From Syngnathus acus (lineage: Eukaryota > Chordata > Actinopteri > Syngnathiformes > Syngnathidae), in the NCBI RefSeq assembly GCF_901709675.1, contig NC_051106.1, positions 1,801,001 to 1,865,000 on the forward strand: a DNA stretch of 64,000 bases. Direction: 5' to 3'. The notes beneath the pieces were generated by a model. That model did no database searches, was not told the origin of the DNA, and worked only from the letters and a program-made list of their open reading frames with translations. Positions 12,275-25,100 of this stretch are shown here, piece after piece (position 1 is the stretch's first letter; each line of letters starts with the position of its first letter). The position numbers and the translations under genes are program-made.

Positions 12275-13115
12275 GGCTTCACATACTGGATGCACCTCAC
12301 TTGATATCCACCAGGTGACGCTTGGGAACTATTCTGGCCACACAGCAGGACTGCCAGCTGTGAGTGGAAAGGACGCTCAGTGCTTATTTGCAAATCTTGT
12401 TAAAGGAGTTCAATTTGTTCGGTGAGGAAAAGGTCACAAAGGAAAAAAAAAAGCAGGAAATTCTGCGTGGTTGTGCATGTTAAATAAAATGTCTGCATTT
12501 TTTCATTAATACAATATGAATATTTATTTGCTGAGTGTGTGTCCCTAAAATTTAAAGTTGCCCTTTGTTAAAAAGTCAGTCTGTATTCCTTTCTGATTTT
12601 ATTTTATTTTTTTATTCATAAATTTGAATTGAACCTTGATTAAGATTTTGTGAGTACTTTTTAAAAAGTTCAACAACAATGGAACATTTTATAACTTCTC
12701 AAGAAAGAAGTTTGTCTATTGCTGGTGTAACGTTAAAGACTGAAACACGTTCACACATGACTGGACTTTTTTTTCTTTTTTTATTCAATCGTTAAAATAT
12801 TTGACAGCAGCATCGGCGTGAGTTTGTCGATATGTCGCAGATGCAAACAAACAACGAAAGTGTGTCGACAGTGCAAGGCGTGTTCCTACTTGGAATCAGA
12901 ATAAACACATTTTTCTAAGTGCAACATCCAAAAATATTGGGTCATGCATATCCAGGCTCTTCTCACTTTTTGCTGTTGGAGGGGAAAATACGTAGCTAAT
13001 ATGTACATTATGACGAGCGACACGTGTCTTAATAAATTGACACTATGACTATTTGTTAGTCTGTTCATGTTAAAATACCAAACAATTAATAAGTACGATA
13101 TGCTGAGTCTGCAAA
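12275..13115. other. Convergent 3' ends of RMND1 and AKAP12
   Basis: RMND1 (+) and AKAP12 (-) converge here with 841 bp between their stop codons. A plus-strand AATAAA at 12483-12488 fits RMND1. A TTTATT at 12780-12785 reads AATAAA on the minus strand and fits AKAP12. No other gene is seen. Confidence 0.6.
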
Positions 13116-16100
13116 TCAGTTCAGTGCGTCCTTCTCGGCAGTGGTGACCTTCTGCTCTTCAGCGCGACCTTGAAAGTAAGACATGAAAGAGAACGCAGTC
13201 CAGCATTAGCATGTGTACATACGACAACATTTGAAGAAGAAGAAGAGAAACGTACCCGCTCGATCCCGCTCCGCGACTGGCGCACTTTCCATTTTTGAAT
13301 TGTCAACCGCAATGTCAAAATGGCCGCCTTCGCACTCACGTTCGGCCTCAAAGTTGCCGTCCCGTCGCGGACTCTCATCTTTAGGCGCCTCTTGAATTTC
13401 AATCTCTTCCTTTGCGTCCATCCATATCTCCTCCCCGTCGTCTTCGGTTTCTGGTTTTGACGCACATTTGAATGTTTGTGTTTTCCACATGTTGGGTGTT
13501 TCATCCACTGTGGCTCCAACTGCTTCTTGTGGTTCCATTGTCTCCACTGGTTGAATTTCTAAAATTAATTTGACTGTTATCATTGGTAGCTTTTCCTCGA
13601 CTGGGTCTTCTATCTCCCTTGTGGGGAGGCCAGAAAGGACGGAAGAGTTCGCCTTCGCCGTGATCTCGGTGGATTTCAATTCGCTCGCCGGTTCAGAGGT
13701 CTCTTCAATTCGAACTGCTTGATTTTGGTCGGTGGCTGGCTCTTTTGGGAATGACACCATTTCCGTTTCTGTGGCCTGAACAAACTCCTCAGTTTCCTCT
13801 GTCTGTTTCTGGGTCTCCATGAACTCTTTTTGGGGCAAGGGCTTTTGGTTTTCACTTGCCTGAACCTGCTCTGTCTGGCTCTCAGTAGGCTCTTCTTGGG
13901 GTGATGCCACTTGGTTATCTATTGCCTGCTCATGCTCTTCTGATATCTCCTTATGTTTCTGGGTTTCTGTTGACTCCTCTTGGGCTATGAGCTCTTGGAT
14001 TTGGCTAGCCTGAACATCTTTCTGTTGTAGGTTCATCTGTTTCTGGGTCTCGGTGGACTCTCGTTGTGATATGGGCTCTTGTGTTCCACTTGCCTGAAAA
14101 TATTTCTCTTGGAGCTTGGTCTGTTCCTGAGTCTCGGGGGAATCATTTTGGGGTAGGGGGTCTTGTGTTTCAGTTGCCTGAAAGTATTTCTCTTGAAGCT
14201 CAGTCTGTTTCTGGGTCTCGGTGGGTTCTTCTTGGGGGAGGGGCTCTTGGTTTTTGCTTGCCTGAAGGTATTTCTCTTGAAGCTCCATAGATTTCTCGGT
14301 CTCGTTGGGTTCTTCTTTGGGTAATGGCGCTTGGTTTTCTTCTGACAGCTCCATATGTTTCTGGGTCTCCGTCGACTCCGTTTGGGGTATGGACTCTGGT
14401 GTTTCACTTGCATGTAGATATTTCCCTTGTAGCTCTATCTGTTTCTGACTCTCGGTGGACCCTTGGAGCTCTTGGTTTTCACCTGCCTGGACTTGGTTTT
14501 CAAGTGGCTCCATTTGTTTCTGAGTCTCAGACATTTTTGGGAGGAGGGACTCTTGGTTTTCGTTTGCCTGAACATGCTCTTCTGATACCACCATCTCTTT
14601 CTGGGTCTCGATTAACTCTTTTTGGGGTAGCAACCCATGCCTTTTGCTTTCCTGAACGTGTTTCTCTTGTAGCTCTGTCTGTTTCTGGGTCTCAGTGGGC
14701 TCATCTTGGGGTGATGCTACTTGGGTTCCTCCTACCTGCTCCTGCTCTTCTGATCCCTCCATCTCTTTCTGGGTCTCAGTTGACACTTTTTGGATTATGG
14801 GCTCTTGGTTTTGGCTTGCCTGAGCATGTTTCTCGAGTAACTCATTTTGAGTTTCCGTGGGCTCTCTTTGTGGTGATGACACTTGGTTTTCTCTTCCCTG
14901 ATCATGTATCTTGAGTAGCTCCTTCTGTTCCTGGGTCTCAGTGGACTCTTTTGGGGGGAGGGGCTCTGGGTTTTCACTTGTCTGGACATGTTTTTCTACT
15001 AGTTCCATCTGTTTCTGTGTCTCAGTGGATTCTATTGGGGATTGAATATGTTCATCTGCTAGAGCCGTCTCTTCGATCTCAGATGGCGCTTTTGGACATG
15101 AGGGCTTTTCTATTTCTTGCACCTGAACATTTTCCCCAGTTATCCCTAGCTGCTTATGGTTGTCGACGGAAAGTACTGAGTCGAGAGCCAGGATTGTCTG
15201 TACACTAACCTCACTTTGCTCTGTTCTTTTAAGATCTGGTAATGATGAGTGTTCTTCTGTATCTATTTCAGATTGTAGTTCTTCAACCTCATTGGACTTT
15301 ATGTCTTGGTACTCATCTAGATCTGTTTGGGGGAAAGATTCTGGTGACTGAACTTGCTCAGTTTTGTGTTTTCCTTTTTCAGCTGGCTCCATTTGTTGTA
15401 CGCAATCTTGCAATACAAGGGTTCGATGACCTTTGACTGGCTCTGGGTCTTTTTGACTATCTTTGAGGTGTTCTTCTTTTGCTACCGGTGCCTTACCAGC
15501 TTTATCAGTCGGTGCCATGGGCTCCTCTGCTTCCAGGGCGCAAATGGGGACCAGGACCTTTAAACTTTGTGTTTCGTCTGATAATTCCATATTTCCCTCA
15601 ACTTCTCCCATTTCAACTTCTTTTGCCTCTTTTAAAACCATTTGGTCCAAGGTCTCAAGTTTGTTCTCCATTACATGTGGAACGAGCTCATGACACATCC
15701 CTGCATAGTTCTCTTGCATGACTTCCTCAAGCCCTTCAATATTTCTGTTACACACATCAGTTACTCCTTTATCTCCTATCCCAACCTCCAGAATCTGATC
15801 CACGCTCTTCTCTGCCGTTGTGATGTCCATTTGGACGACTTGTACTTGAATGCTGTGGTTGACCTCCATTGCAGTCGCTTGCATCATGACAACCTCGTTG
15901 GCTACCCGTGCCCTCTGCGCCAAGTTGTTTTTCGTTATAGTAGGTAATTCAGACACAACCATTTCTGTGGATTCTGGTAGCACATATTCCAGCAGCGGTT
16001 CCTGCATGTCAGATGATGTCGTAATCAGATCAGGTAGTGAAGTTGAAACTTTTTTAAAATGGCACATGGTCACTTGAGTCACCAGAGCGTGTGCAACTTC

Positions 16101-19100
16101 AGCAGTGGTCACCTCTGGTAGATCATGGTTTTCTCCTTCAGTTTTGTTTTCCACATCACTTTGATGTGCTTGAAGTTTGACTTGGTCTTCAAGAGTTCCA
16201 CAAACTTCAGGGATTTCTTCGTAAATAACCTTTTCAAGGATCTGTGCACAACTTTGTTCCTTCTGGTGTAAGGATACAGGTGCTTCTGAGACTTCTGGCG
16301 TGCCATCTTCCTCCCTGTCCATAACATCTTGCTGTCGATGAAGATCTGTGTTCTCCGAATCCTCCTCCTTGTTGAAAGCCTGATCTCGTTGAGGCTTGGT
16401 TTCCTCTGCTTCTGAAGCAATGTCATTCTCTGTTTCTGAAATTTCCTCTACCAGTGTTTCCTTTGAAAATGTTTGAGTGAGACTTTCTTCGTTGGTTCCC
16501 AGTCCAGACATAGGCACCTCCTCTATTATTTCTGTTTTAACTGCAGTTACTTCTTGCGGCTCTTGAACTTCATCACTTACACTTTGCAGCACTTCTGTTT
16601 CAGCACCTGATTTCATTGATTCATTCTGGGTGTCTTCAGTTTTCTTTGCCGGAGTACCCTCCGTCAAATCACTTATTTGCTTCATGTCTTTGTTCCCTGG
16701 CAATTCAGGCAGAGGCTCCACTTGATCTTTGTGTTCACTTGGAAGACTTTCCTCCACCAGAATGACTTCTGTTGTTTCCTCAGATTGAAGTAATTCCATG
16801 TTGGCTTCCTTTGATACTAAGGCTTCAAAAAAATGTATGTTCTCCATTTCATTCTCTGCTTCCTGGTTTGCTTCCTCTGGGACCACATTTGTTTCACTTA
16901 GTGATATCACCTGAGCATGTTTCTCGAGTAGCACCACCTCTTTTTGGGTGTCTGCTTCCTGGTTTGCCTCCTCTGGGACCTCATTCGTTACATTTACTGA
17001 TAGCGCCTGAGAAGGTTTCTCGAGTAACTCCATCTCCTTTCGGGTGTCTGCTTCCTGGTTTGCCTCCACATTCGTTTCACTCAGTGATATCGCCTCCTCT
17101 TTAACTTCACCTGTTTTGTCTTCAGCAATATCTGTTATTGCTTCTCCTTCTTGTGCTACAGCCTGGTCTGGATTTAGTCCAGTTTTGACTACAGCCGCTG
17201 CTTGCTGGTCACTTGGTGGTTGGACCTCAGTAGAACACACCGTCTCTTCTTTGAGTTCTGCTGTCATCATTTCTTCTGCAAAAATGGTTTCTTCTGCCTC
17301 GACAGATTCTGTCTGGATTGATTGTTTGGATTGTCCTAATGTTTCTTCTACTGGTTCAATTTCATTTGCATCCACGTCCACCTCATCTTTTGCTGACTCA
17401 ATAATGGTTTGAAGCTGAGACGCCTTCTCCTGTTCACATTCTTCTGTCATGGTTTTCTGTGGATCACCTACTTCTTGGTGTTCATATGATTTTAGACATG
17501 ATTCTTGTACTACCTCCTTTAAAGAACTAAATTCAGCTTTGGCCTTCTGGTCTTTGCTTTCTAGTTCATTTTCACTTCCAGGCAAAGGACTGTATTTGAC
17601 TTCATCAGTCATGGCTTCTTCTGCAAGTATACTTTCTGAGATCCCTTCCGCTTTAACTGACAGGTCTAGTACAACGGTGTCTTTGTCCTCTTTTACGAGT
17701 TCAATTTGGATATCACTCGCTCTCCTCTGGTCATTTTCTTCTGGCTTAATGTCGGCTTCCAGCAGAGGCACATTTTCGTCTTTCACTTCTTCCATCAGAG
17801 GGTCTTCTCCATGAATGTCTTCTTTGACTTCAGCATGTTGGACTTCAACTAGATCAGGTTCAAGCTGTTTCTTCTGTGTTGCTACTGATACTTGTTCCTG
17901 GATAATTTCAATTTCAGGTGCAGCCATTGCTTTTTCTTCAACTTCAGGCAGCAGGATACTCTCCTCTTTCTGGTTTTCTACAAGTTCTGCTTCTACTTTC
18001 TCAGATTGTTGCGGTGTTGCTTGCACAGCTTCTGTTTCTCGAATAAGTTCATCTTGGGATGTATCTACTGGCTCCTTTGCTACATCTTTGTTGAATGGTT
18101 CTGTACTGATTTCAGATAGGAGCTTGGTTGTCTCCTTGACTTCACTGGCAACCTTCTCACAAAGCACTTTATCTAAAGCAAGTTGAAGACGACATTCCTG
18201 CAAAGCCAGTGTTTCTGTTTGTGCTCCTGAAACCTCACCAGAATTCAAGATGGGTTCAGATGAAATCTCTTTTGTTGACTGAAGTTCCTCTGTAAAAGCT
18301 TCTGGACACTTTTCTGATGTTACCTTGACTTTCTGATGTATTATGACCATCTGCAAAGTGTTTTGCTTTGTGTCACTTTCTTTAAGGTCAGTATGAGCAG
18401 TTTTTTCAGATCGTGGAGCTTCAATGTCATCTTCTGTAGCAACAGCTTCGTGTTCCATCAACTGCTCTGAAGACTCCCCTTTGCTTATATCACAGAGGCA
18501 GTCCTCCAAAAATACATGGATCTCATCCATACTGTCTAATTTACTGAAGTTGTTTTCTGAGTTGGAGAAATGAGCAGTTTTTGTTTTTTCTGTTGCCATT
18601 TCTTCTGTCTCAAGCTCCTTGGTAGAAATGTGAGGTGGGGTTTCCTTGTAGTCAAACTTTTGGGTTGAATTTGGAGGTAAAATTACTTCTGTATCCAACT
18701 CCTGGGCTGTAATCGGATGCTTGATTTCCACTGCGTCAAACTCATCAGTAGGAATCGGAGGTATTATTTCTTCTCCGTCAAACTGTTCATAAAAAATGCG
18801 AGCGGAATTTTCCTGGGTGTCGACTTCCTGCGATAGAATAGGATGTGTGATTTCACTGGAGTCAAGCTTCCTGGTAGGAATGGAAGCTGTAATTGCCTCT
18901 GTGGCTGAATTTTCCGTATGAATTGGAGGCACAATTTCCTCAATGTTAGTCTCTTGGGTAGGAGAAGGAAGTGTTAGTTCCTTAGTCGGAGGTTCTTGGA
19001 TCAGAATTTGAGGAGTCGGAGTACTGATTTTGTTGGTGCCAAGCACTTCAGTAAGAAATGGAGTCTGGATTTCCTCAATTTTGAACCCCTTGGCTGGAAT

Positions 19101-22100
19101 GGGAGGTGTAATATCGTCCGTGCCATGCTCCTCAGTGGAAGGAGGAGCTCTAATGTCCTCAGTGCCAAGCTCCTGGCTAGGAATGGGAGTTGTGATTTCC
19201 TTGGAGTGTAAATCCTCTGAATGGTTTGGCTTTATTTCTTTGGTGTTGAGTGTTTCTGTAGGTAGTGCAGGTGTTATATCTTCTATCTCATAAGCCTTTG
19301 TAGGAGTAGGAAGTCTGATTTCCTTAGTGTCAAGACCCTTGTCAGGATTGGGAGTTGAGATTTCCTTGATATCAAGGTCCTCTGTTGGAATTGGAGGTGT
19401 AATTTCCTGAGTGTCAAGCTCCTCTGTATGAAAGGGAGACTTGAGTTCCTCAATGTCGGGTTTCTTGGTTGCAATGGATGGTTTCATGTCCTCAGTGTCA
19501 GGCTCTTCAGTACGGGCAGGTTTGGTTTCTTCAATGTCCAACTCCTCGATAGGAAATTGGGTTTTGATTTCATTGGTGTCAAGCTCCTCTGTAGGAATCG
19601 GAGGTGAAGTTTCCTGAGGTTCTAGCTCCTTGGCAAGAATGGGAATTGTGATTTCTGTGGTGTTAAACTCCTCTTTGGGAATTGGAGGTGTGTTTTCCTG
19701 GGTGTCAAGCTCCTTTGCAAGAACAGAAGGTGTGATTTCCTCTGTGTTCAGCTCCTCAGTTTGAATTGGGGTTCTGATTTTCCAGGTAGTCATTGGAGGT
19801 ATAATTTCTTCCATGTCAAGCCCTTCTGTAGGAATCACAGGCTTGATTTCTTCAATGTTAAGTTCCTTGTTAGGAATGGAATGTATGATTTCCTCAGTGC
19901 CAGGCTCCTCAGTACAAGTAGGAGTGAACTCTTCAATGTCGAGCTCCTCTATAAAAATTGGGGTTTTGATTTCTTTGGAGTCGAGCTCCTCTGTAAGAAT
20001 TGGAGGTGTGATTTCCACAGTTTGGAGCTCCTTGGTAGGAATAGGAGGTGTAGTTTCTGTCTTAGTGTAAAGCACCTCAGTCTGAATGAAAGGCTTGCTT
20101 TCCTTGGTGCTGAGACCTTCAGTCAGACTCGGAGTATCAAGCTTCTCTGTAGGAATGGGAGAAGTGATCTCTGTGGTGTGGAGCTCATTGATAAGAATTT
20201 GACGTCTAATCTCCTCAGTGTCAAGCTTGTCTGTCGGAATGGGACTTGTGATATCTATGGTGTCATGCTCCTTGGTAAGAATTTGAGGTGCCATTTCCTG
20301 AGTGTCAACCTCTTCTGTAGGAATGGTACTTGTGATCTCTGTGGTCTCAGTGTCAAGCTTCTCTGTAGGAATGGGACTTGTGATCACCGTGGTGCTGAGC
20401 TCCTTGGTAAGAATTTGAGGCCCCGTTTCCTCAGTGTCAAGCTTCTCTGTAGGAATGGGACTTGTGATCACCGTGGTGCTGAGCTCCTTGGTAAGAATTT
20501 GAGGTCCCGTTTCCTCAGTGTCAACCACCTCTGTAGGAATGGGACTTGTGATCTCCGTGGTGCCGAGCTCCTTGGTAAGAATTTGAGGTTCCGTTTCCTC
20601 AGTGTCAACCACCTCTGTAGGAATGTGTCTTGTGATCTCCGTGGTCTCAGTGTCAAGCTTCTCTGTAGGAATGGCTCTTGTGATATCTGTTTTGTCGAGC
20701 TCCTTGGGAAGAATTTGAGGTCCACTGTCCTCAGCGTCAACCTTCTCTGTAGGAATGGGACTTGTGAGCTCTGTGGTCTCAGTGTCAAGCTTCTCTGTAG
20801 GAATGGGACTTGTGATCGCCATGGTGCCGAGCTCCTTGGTAAGAATTTGAGGTTCCATTTCCTCAGTGTCACCCTTCTTTGTAGGAATGGGACTTGTGAT
20901 CTCCGTGGTGCCGAGCACCTTGGTAAGACTTTGAGGTCCCATGTCCTCAGTGTCAACCTTCTCTGTAGGAATGGGACTTGTGATCTCTGTGGTCTCAGTG
21001 TCAAGCTTCTCTGTAAGAATGGGACTTGTGATGTCGATGGTGCCGATGGTGGTGTTGAGCTCCTTGGTAAGAACTTGAGGTTCCATTTCCTCAGTGTCAA
21101 CCAACTCTGTAGGAATGGGACTTGTGATCTCTGTGGTGTTGAGCTCCTTGGTAAGAACTTGAGGTCCCATTTCCTCAGTGTCAACCTCCTCTGTAGGAAT
21201 GGAACTTGTGATCTCTGTGGTGTCTGGCTCCTTGGTAAGAACTTGAGGCCCCATTTCCCCAGTGTCAAACACGTCTGTGGGAATGGAACTTGTGCTCTCT
21301 GTGGTGTCGAGCTCCTTGGTAAGAATTTGAGGTCCCATGTCCTCAGTATCAACCTTCTCTGTAGGAATGGAACTTGTGCTCTCTGTGGTGTCGGGCCCCT
21401 TGGTAAGAATTTGAGGTCCCCTTTCCTTGGTGTCAACCACCTGGGTAAGAATAGGACTTGTGATGTCGATGGTGCCGAGCTCCTTTGTAAGAATTTGAGG
21501 TTCCATATCCTCAGTGTCCACCTTCACTGTGGTCTCAGTGTCAAGCTTCTCTGTAGGAATGGGAGTTTTGACCTCTGTGGTGTGGAAGTCTTTGGGAAGA
21601 ACTTGAGGTCCCATTTTCTCAGTGTCAACCACCTCTGTACGAATGGGACTTGTGATCTCTGTGGTGTTGAGATCCTTCGTAAGAATTTGAGGTTCCATTT
21701 CCTCAGTGTTAACCTTCTCTGTAGGAATGGGACTTGTGATCTCTATGGTCTCAGTGTCAAGCTTCTTTGTAGGAATGGGACTTGTGATCTCCGTGGTGCC
21801 GAGCACCTTGGTAAGACTTTGAGGTCCCATGTCCTCAGTGTCAACCTTCTCTGTAGGAATGGGACTTGTGATCTCTGTGGTCTCAGTGTCAAGCTTCTCT
21901 GTAAGAATGGGACTTGTGATGTCGATGGTGCCGATGGTGGTGTTGAGCTCCTTGGTAAGAACTTGAGGTTCCATTTCCTCAGTGTCAACCAACTCTGTAG
22001 GAATGGGACTTGTGATCTCTGTGGTGTTGAGCTCCTTGGTAAGAACTTGAGGTCCCATTTCCTCAGTGTCAACCTCCTCTGTAGGAATGGAACTTGTGAT

Positions 22101-25100
22101 CTCTGTGGTGTCTGACTCCTTGGTAAGAACTTGAGGTCCCATTTCCCCAGTGTCAAACACGTCTGTAGGAATGGAACTTGTGCTCTCTGTGGTGTCGAGC
22201 TCCTTGGTAAGAATTTGAGGTCCCATGTCCTCAGTATCAACCTTCTCTGTAGAAATGGGACTTGTGATCTCTGTGGTGTCGGGCCCCTTGGTAAGAATTT
22301 GAGGTCCCCTTTCCTTGGTGTCAACCACCTGGGTAAGAATGGTATTTGTGATGTCGATGGTGCCGAGCTCCTTTGTAAGAATTTGAGGTTCCATATCCTC
22401 AGTGTCAACCTTCACTGTGGTCTCAGTGTCAAGCTTCTCTGTAGGAATGGGAGTTTTGACCTCTGTGGTGTGGAAGTCTTTGGGAAGAACTTGAGGTCCC
22501 GTTTTCTCAGTGTCAACCACCTCTGTAGGAATGGGTCTTGTGATCTCCATGGTGCCGAGCTTGGTAAGAATTTGAGGTGCCATTTCCTCAGTGTTAACCT
22601 TCTCTGTAGGAATGGGACTTGTGATCTCTATGGTCTCAGTGTCAAGCTTCTCTGTAAGAATGGCTCTTGTGATATCTGTAGTGTCGAGCTCCTTGATAAG
22701 AATTTGAGGTCCACCGTCCTCACTGTCAACCTTCTCTGTAGGAATGGGACTTGTGATCTCTGTGGTCTCAGTGTCAAGCTTCTCTGTAGGAATGGGACTT
22801 GTGATCTCAATGGTGCCGAGCTCCTTGGTAAGAATTTGAGGTTCCATTTCCTCAGTGTCAACCTTCTTTGTAGGAATGGGGCTTGTGATCTCCGTGGTGC
22901 TGAGCTCCTTGGTAAGACTTTGAGATCCCATATCCTCAGTGTCAACCTTCTCTGTAGGAATGGGACTTGTGATCTCTGTGGTCTCAATGTCAAGCTCCTC
23001 TGTAGGAATGGGACTTGTGATCTCCGTGGTGCCAAGCTCCTTGGTAAGATTTTGAGGTCCCCTTTCTTTGGTGTCAACCACCTGTGTAGGAATGGGACTT
23101 GTGATTTCCTTGGTGTGAAGCTCCTTTGTAGAAGGTGTAGTTGTACTTTGGGTGTCCAGCTCCTTGGAACGTATGGGAGATTTGATTTCCTTGATGTCGA
23201 GCTTCTCTACAAGAATTTGTGGTGTGATTTTCTCAATGTCTGGCTCCTCGTTAGGAATGGCATGTGTAATTCCCACTGTTTCGAGCTCCTTCGTTGAAAT
23301 GTGAAGTGTGATTTCTTCAGTGTCAATCTCCTCTGTAGGAATGGGGGTTGAGATTTTCTTCATGTCCAGCTTCTCCGTAGGTGTGATTTCCTGGGTGTCA
23401 AGCGCCTCTGTTGAAATTATTTTGTCGGCTATGGATGACTCTGTTTCATCCGTTGCTGCTTCCATTTCATTTGGAACCAGATCTATCATGGTGGTGGGTG
23501 CATTTGATTGTTTGGATCCGGGTAGATGCGAATCCTCTCCAAGTGTGTCACACAAGACAGAACCAACTATTGTGTCTGAGCACAACAGATCTGCCTCAGG
23601 CAGAGTGGTGGTGCTCTCAACACCTGGCTGCATGAGCTCTTCTGTTTCCTCGACTTGGGCTTTAGTGAGAACCGGTATGGTAGCATCTGATGTTTTTTCT
23701 GCCTGTTGGGAGAGTGCAGAGATCATGGCGCTATTGTCGGCGAGGCTAACCTCCACAGGATGTGGTGCGCTCCGGACCTCCGACGTAATCACTATCACAT
23801 TTTCTGCTGTGGTGCTCTCTGTAAGCTCACCTTCTTCCGGAATATCACTAAGGGCTTTTTCAATGAACTCTGTAAGGTGGGCCAGGTCTTCATTTGCGGC
23901 CTCATTTTGTAATCCCTCAACAATTTGTAGGGGTTCTTCAGTCTGCAGATTTTCCGAAGGTGGGGCTGCATCCATCACCTCAGGGAGGAAGTCTTGTTTG
24001 AGGTCAATGTCTGTTTTTGTGGATGGTTCCCTTCCTGCAACGGTCTCTTTTGGCTCGGTCTCAACAATGTCATAATCATACAAGGGCATAATACAATTTA
24101 GGTCACCGACCTGGTCCACCTCACACGAAGTTGCTTCTTGGTCTTTGTTTGGGACTGACTTTCTCTTATTCCAGCCTGGGAAAATTTTACCTAAAAGGGA
24201 GACATTTTCTTGCATGCTCTCAGTTTCAGGACTGCGTTGCATTTCTTCCACAAGCTTGGCTTTCCTTTTTGGACTCATGAGTCTTTTGAAGGCTTGGCAA
24301 AGTGACTCTACATCGCTTTCAGGTGGACTTGCGGCTTTCTTGGGAGTAGATGCTAAAACGTCACAATTGTCATAATTTTCCACTGCCTCTGTACCATTTG
24401 CATCGTCGGTTTGTGTTTCGTCATCAAAGTCCGTTGCTGTCTGACTTCTTGCACATAAAATGGCATCCCAGGAAATAGCCGAATCCTTCCGCTTTTTGCC
24501 CTCATCCATTCTGCACTCTAATATGTCATCTCCTTCGCTTGACTTCAGTTCGTCTTTGGGCATTGGGTTTTGCATGTCATCATTGTTCAAGGCGGACCTG
24601 TTTACTCGCTTTTTGGGAGATAACAGTTTCTTAAAGGTGGCCCACGGACTTTCCTCCTCCTGGACCACGGTTGTTTCTGCGGGTTGTGTAGGACTTTGTT
24701 TCTTATCATTCTCTGCCATTGCAGCGGGCGACAAAAGCTGGTCCGGGTCGTCACTAGACGGTTGACATTGTTCACCCACAGATGTCTTTGCTTCTTTTTG
24801 CCTTTTGATCTTCACCAGACTAGAGCCCAACAGAAGTCTCTTGAGAGCACTCGACGGAACATCCTCAATTTCATTGGGGCCTCCAGGCTCGCTTATCATG
24901 TCTGCTGGTGGATTTTCTTCCTTGTACACATCTGCTAGTGCTACTGTGGTATTTTCTATGTCCTCGTTTTGGTCTTGTGCCATTTCTTTTTCAGTGTCTC
25001 CGACTTCCTCCATAACAAGCTCTCTTGTTATGGTCTCATCTTCCAAAGACAGCCTCTTTTTCCCTAATCTGGTAAATAGTCCCAAGGCGAAAAACTTTTT

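Noticed and set aside
13206-13255. Read-through AKAP12 C-terminus (GTFLFFFFKCCRMYTC)
   Set aside because: A consensus donor G|GTACGT at 13256/13255 and an acceptor before 13168 give a sensible acidic final exon in phase; the read-through is intron sequence.
20468-21436. 322-codon minus-strand ORF rich in Arg and Leu
   Set aside because: It is a second reading frame of the AKAP12 repeat on the same strand; AKAP12 homology fixes the true frame.
19761-22115. 784-codon plus-strand ORF (CRNGTCDL-type repeats, cysteine pairs suggestive of zinc binding)
   Set aside because: It is the antisense of the AKAP12 42-bp repeat. Its openness follows from the repeat unit being a multiple of three without stops. 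It has no splice, promoter or homology support.
22131-23297. 388-codon plus-strand ORF
   Set aside because: Same antisense shadow of the AKAP12 array.
18600-23390. CRISPR-like regularly spaced repeat
   Set aside because: Repeat units are contiguous, coding and phase-locked, in a vertebrate gene; there are no unique spacers.
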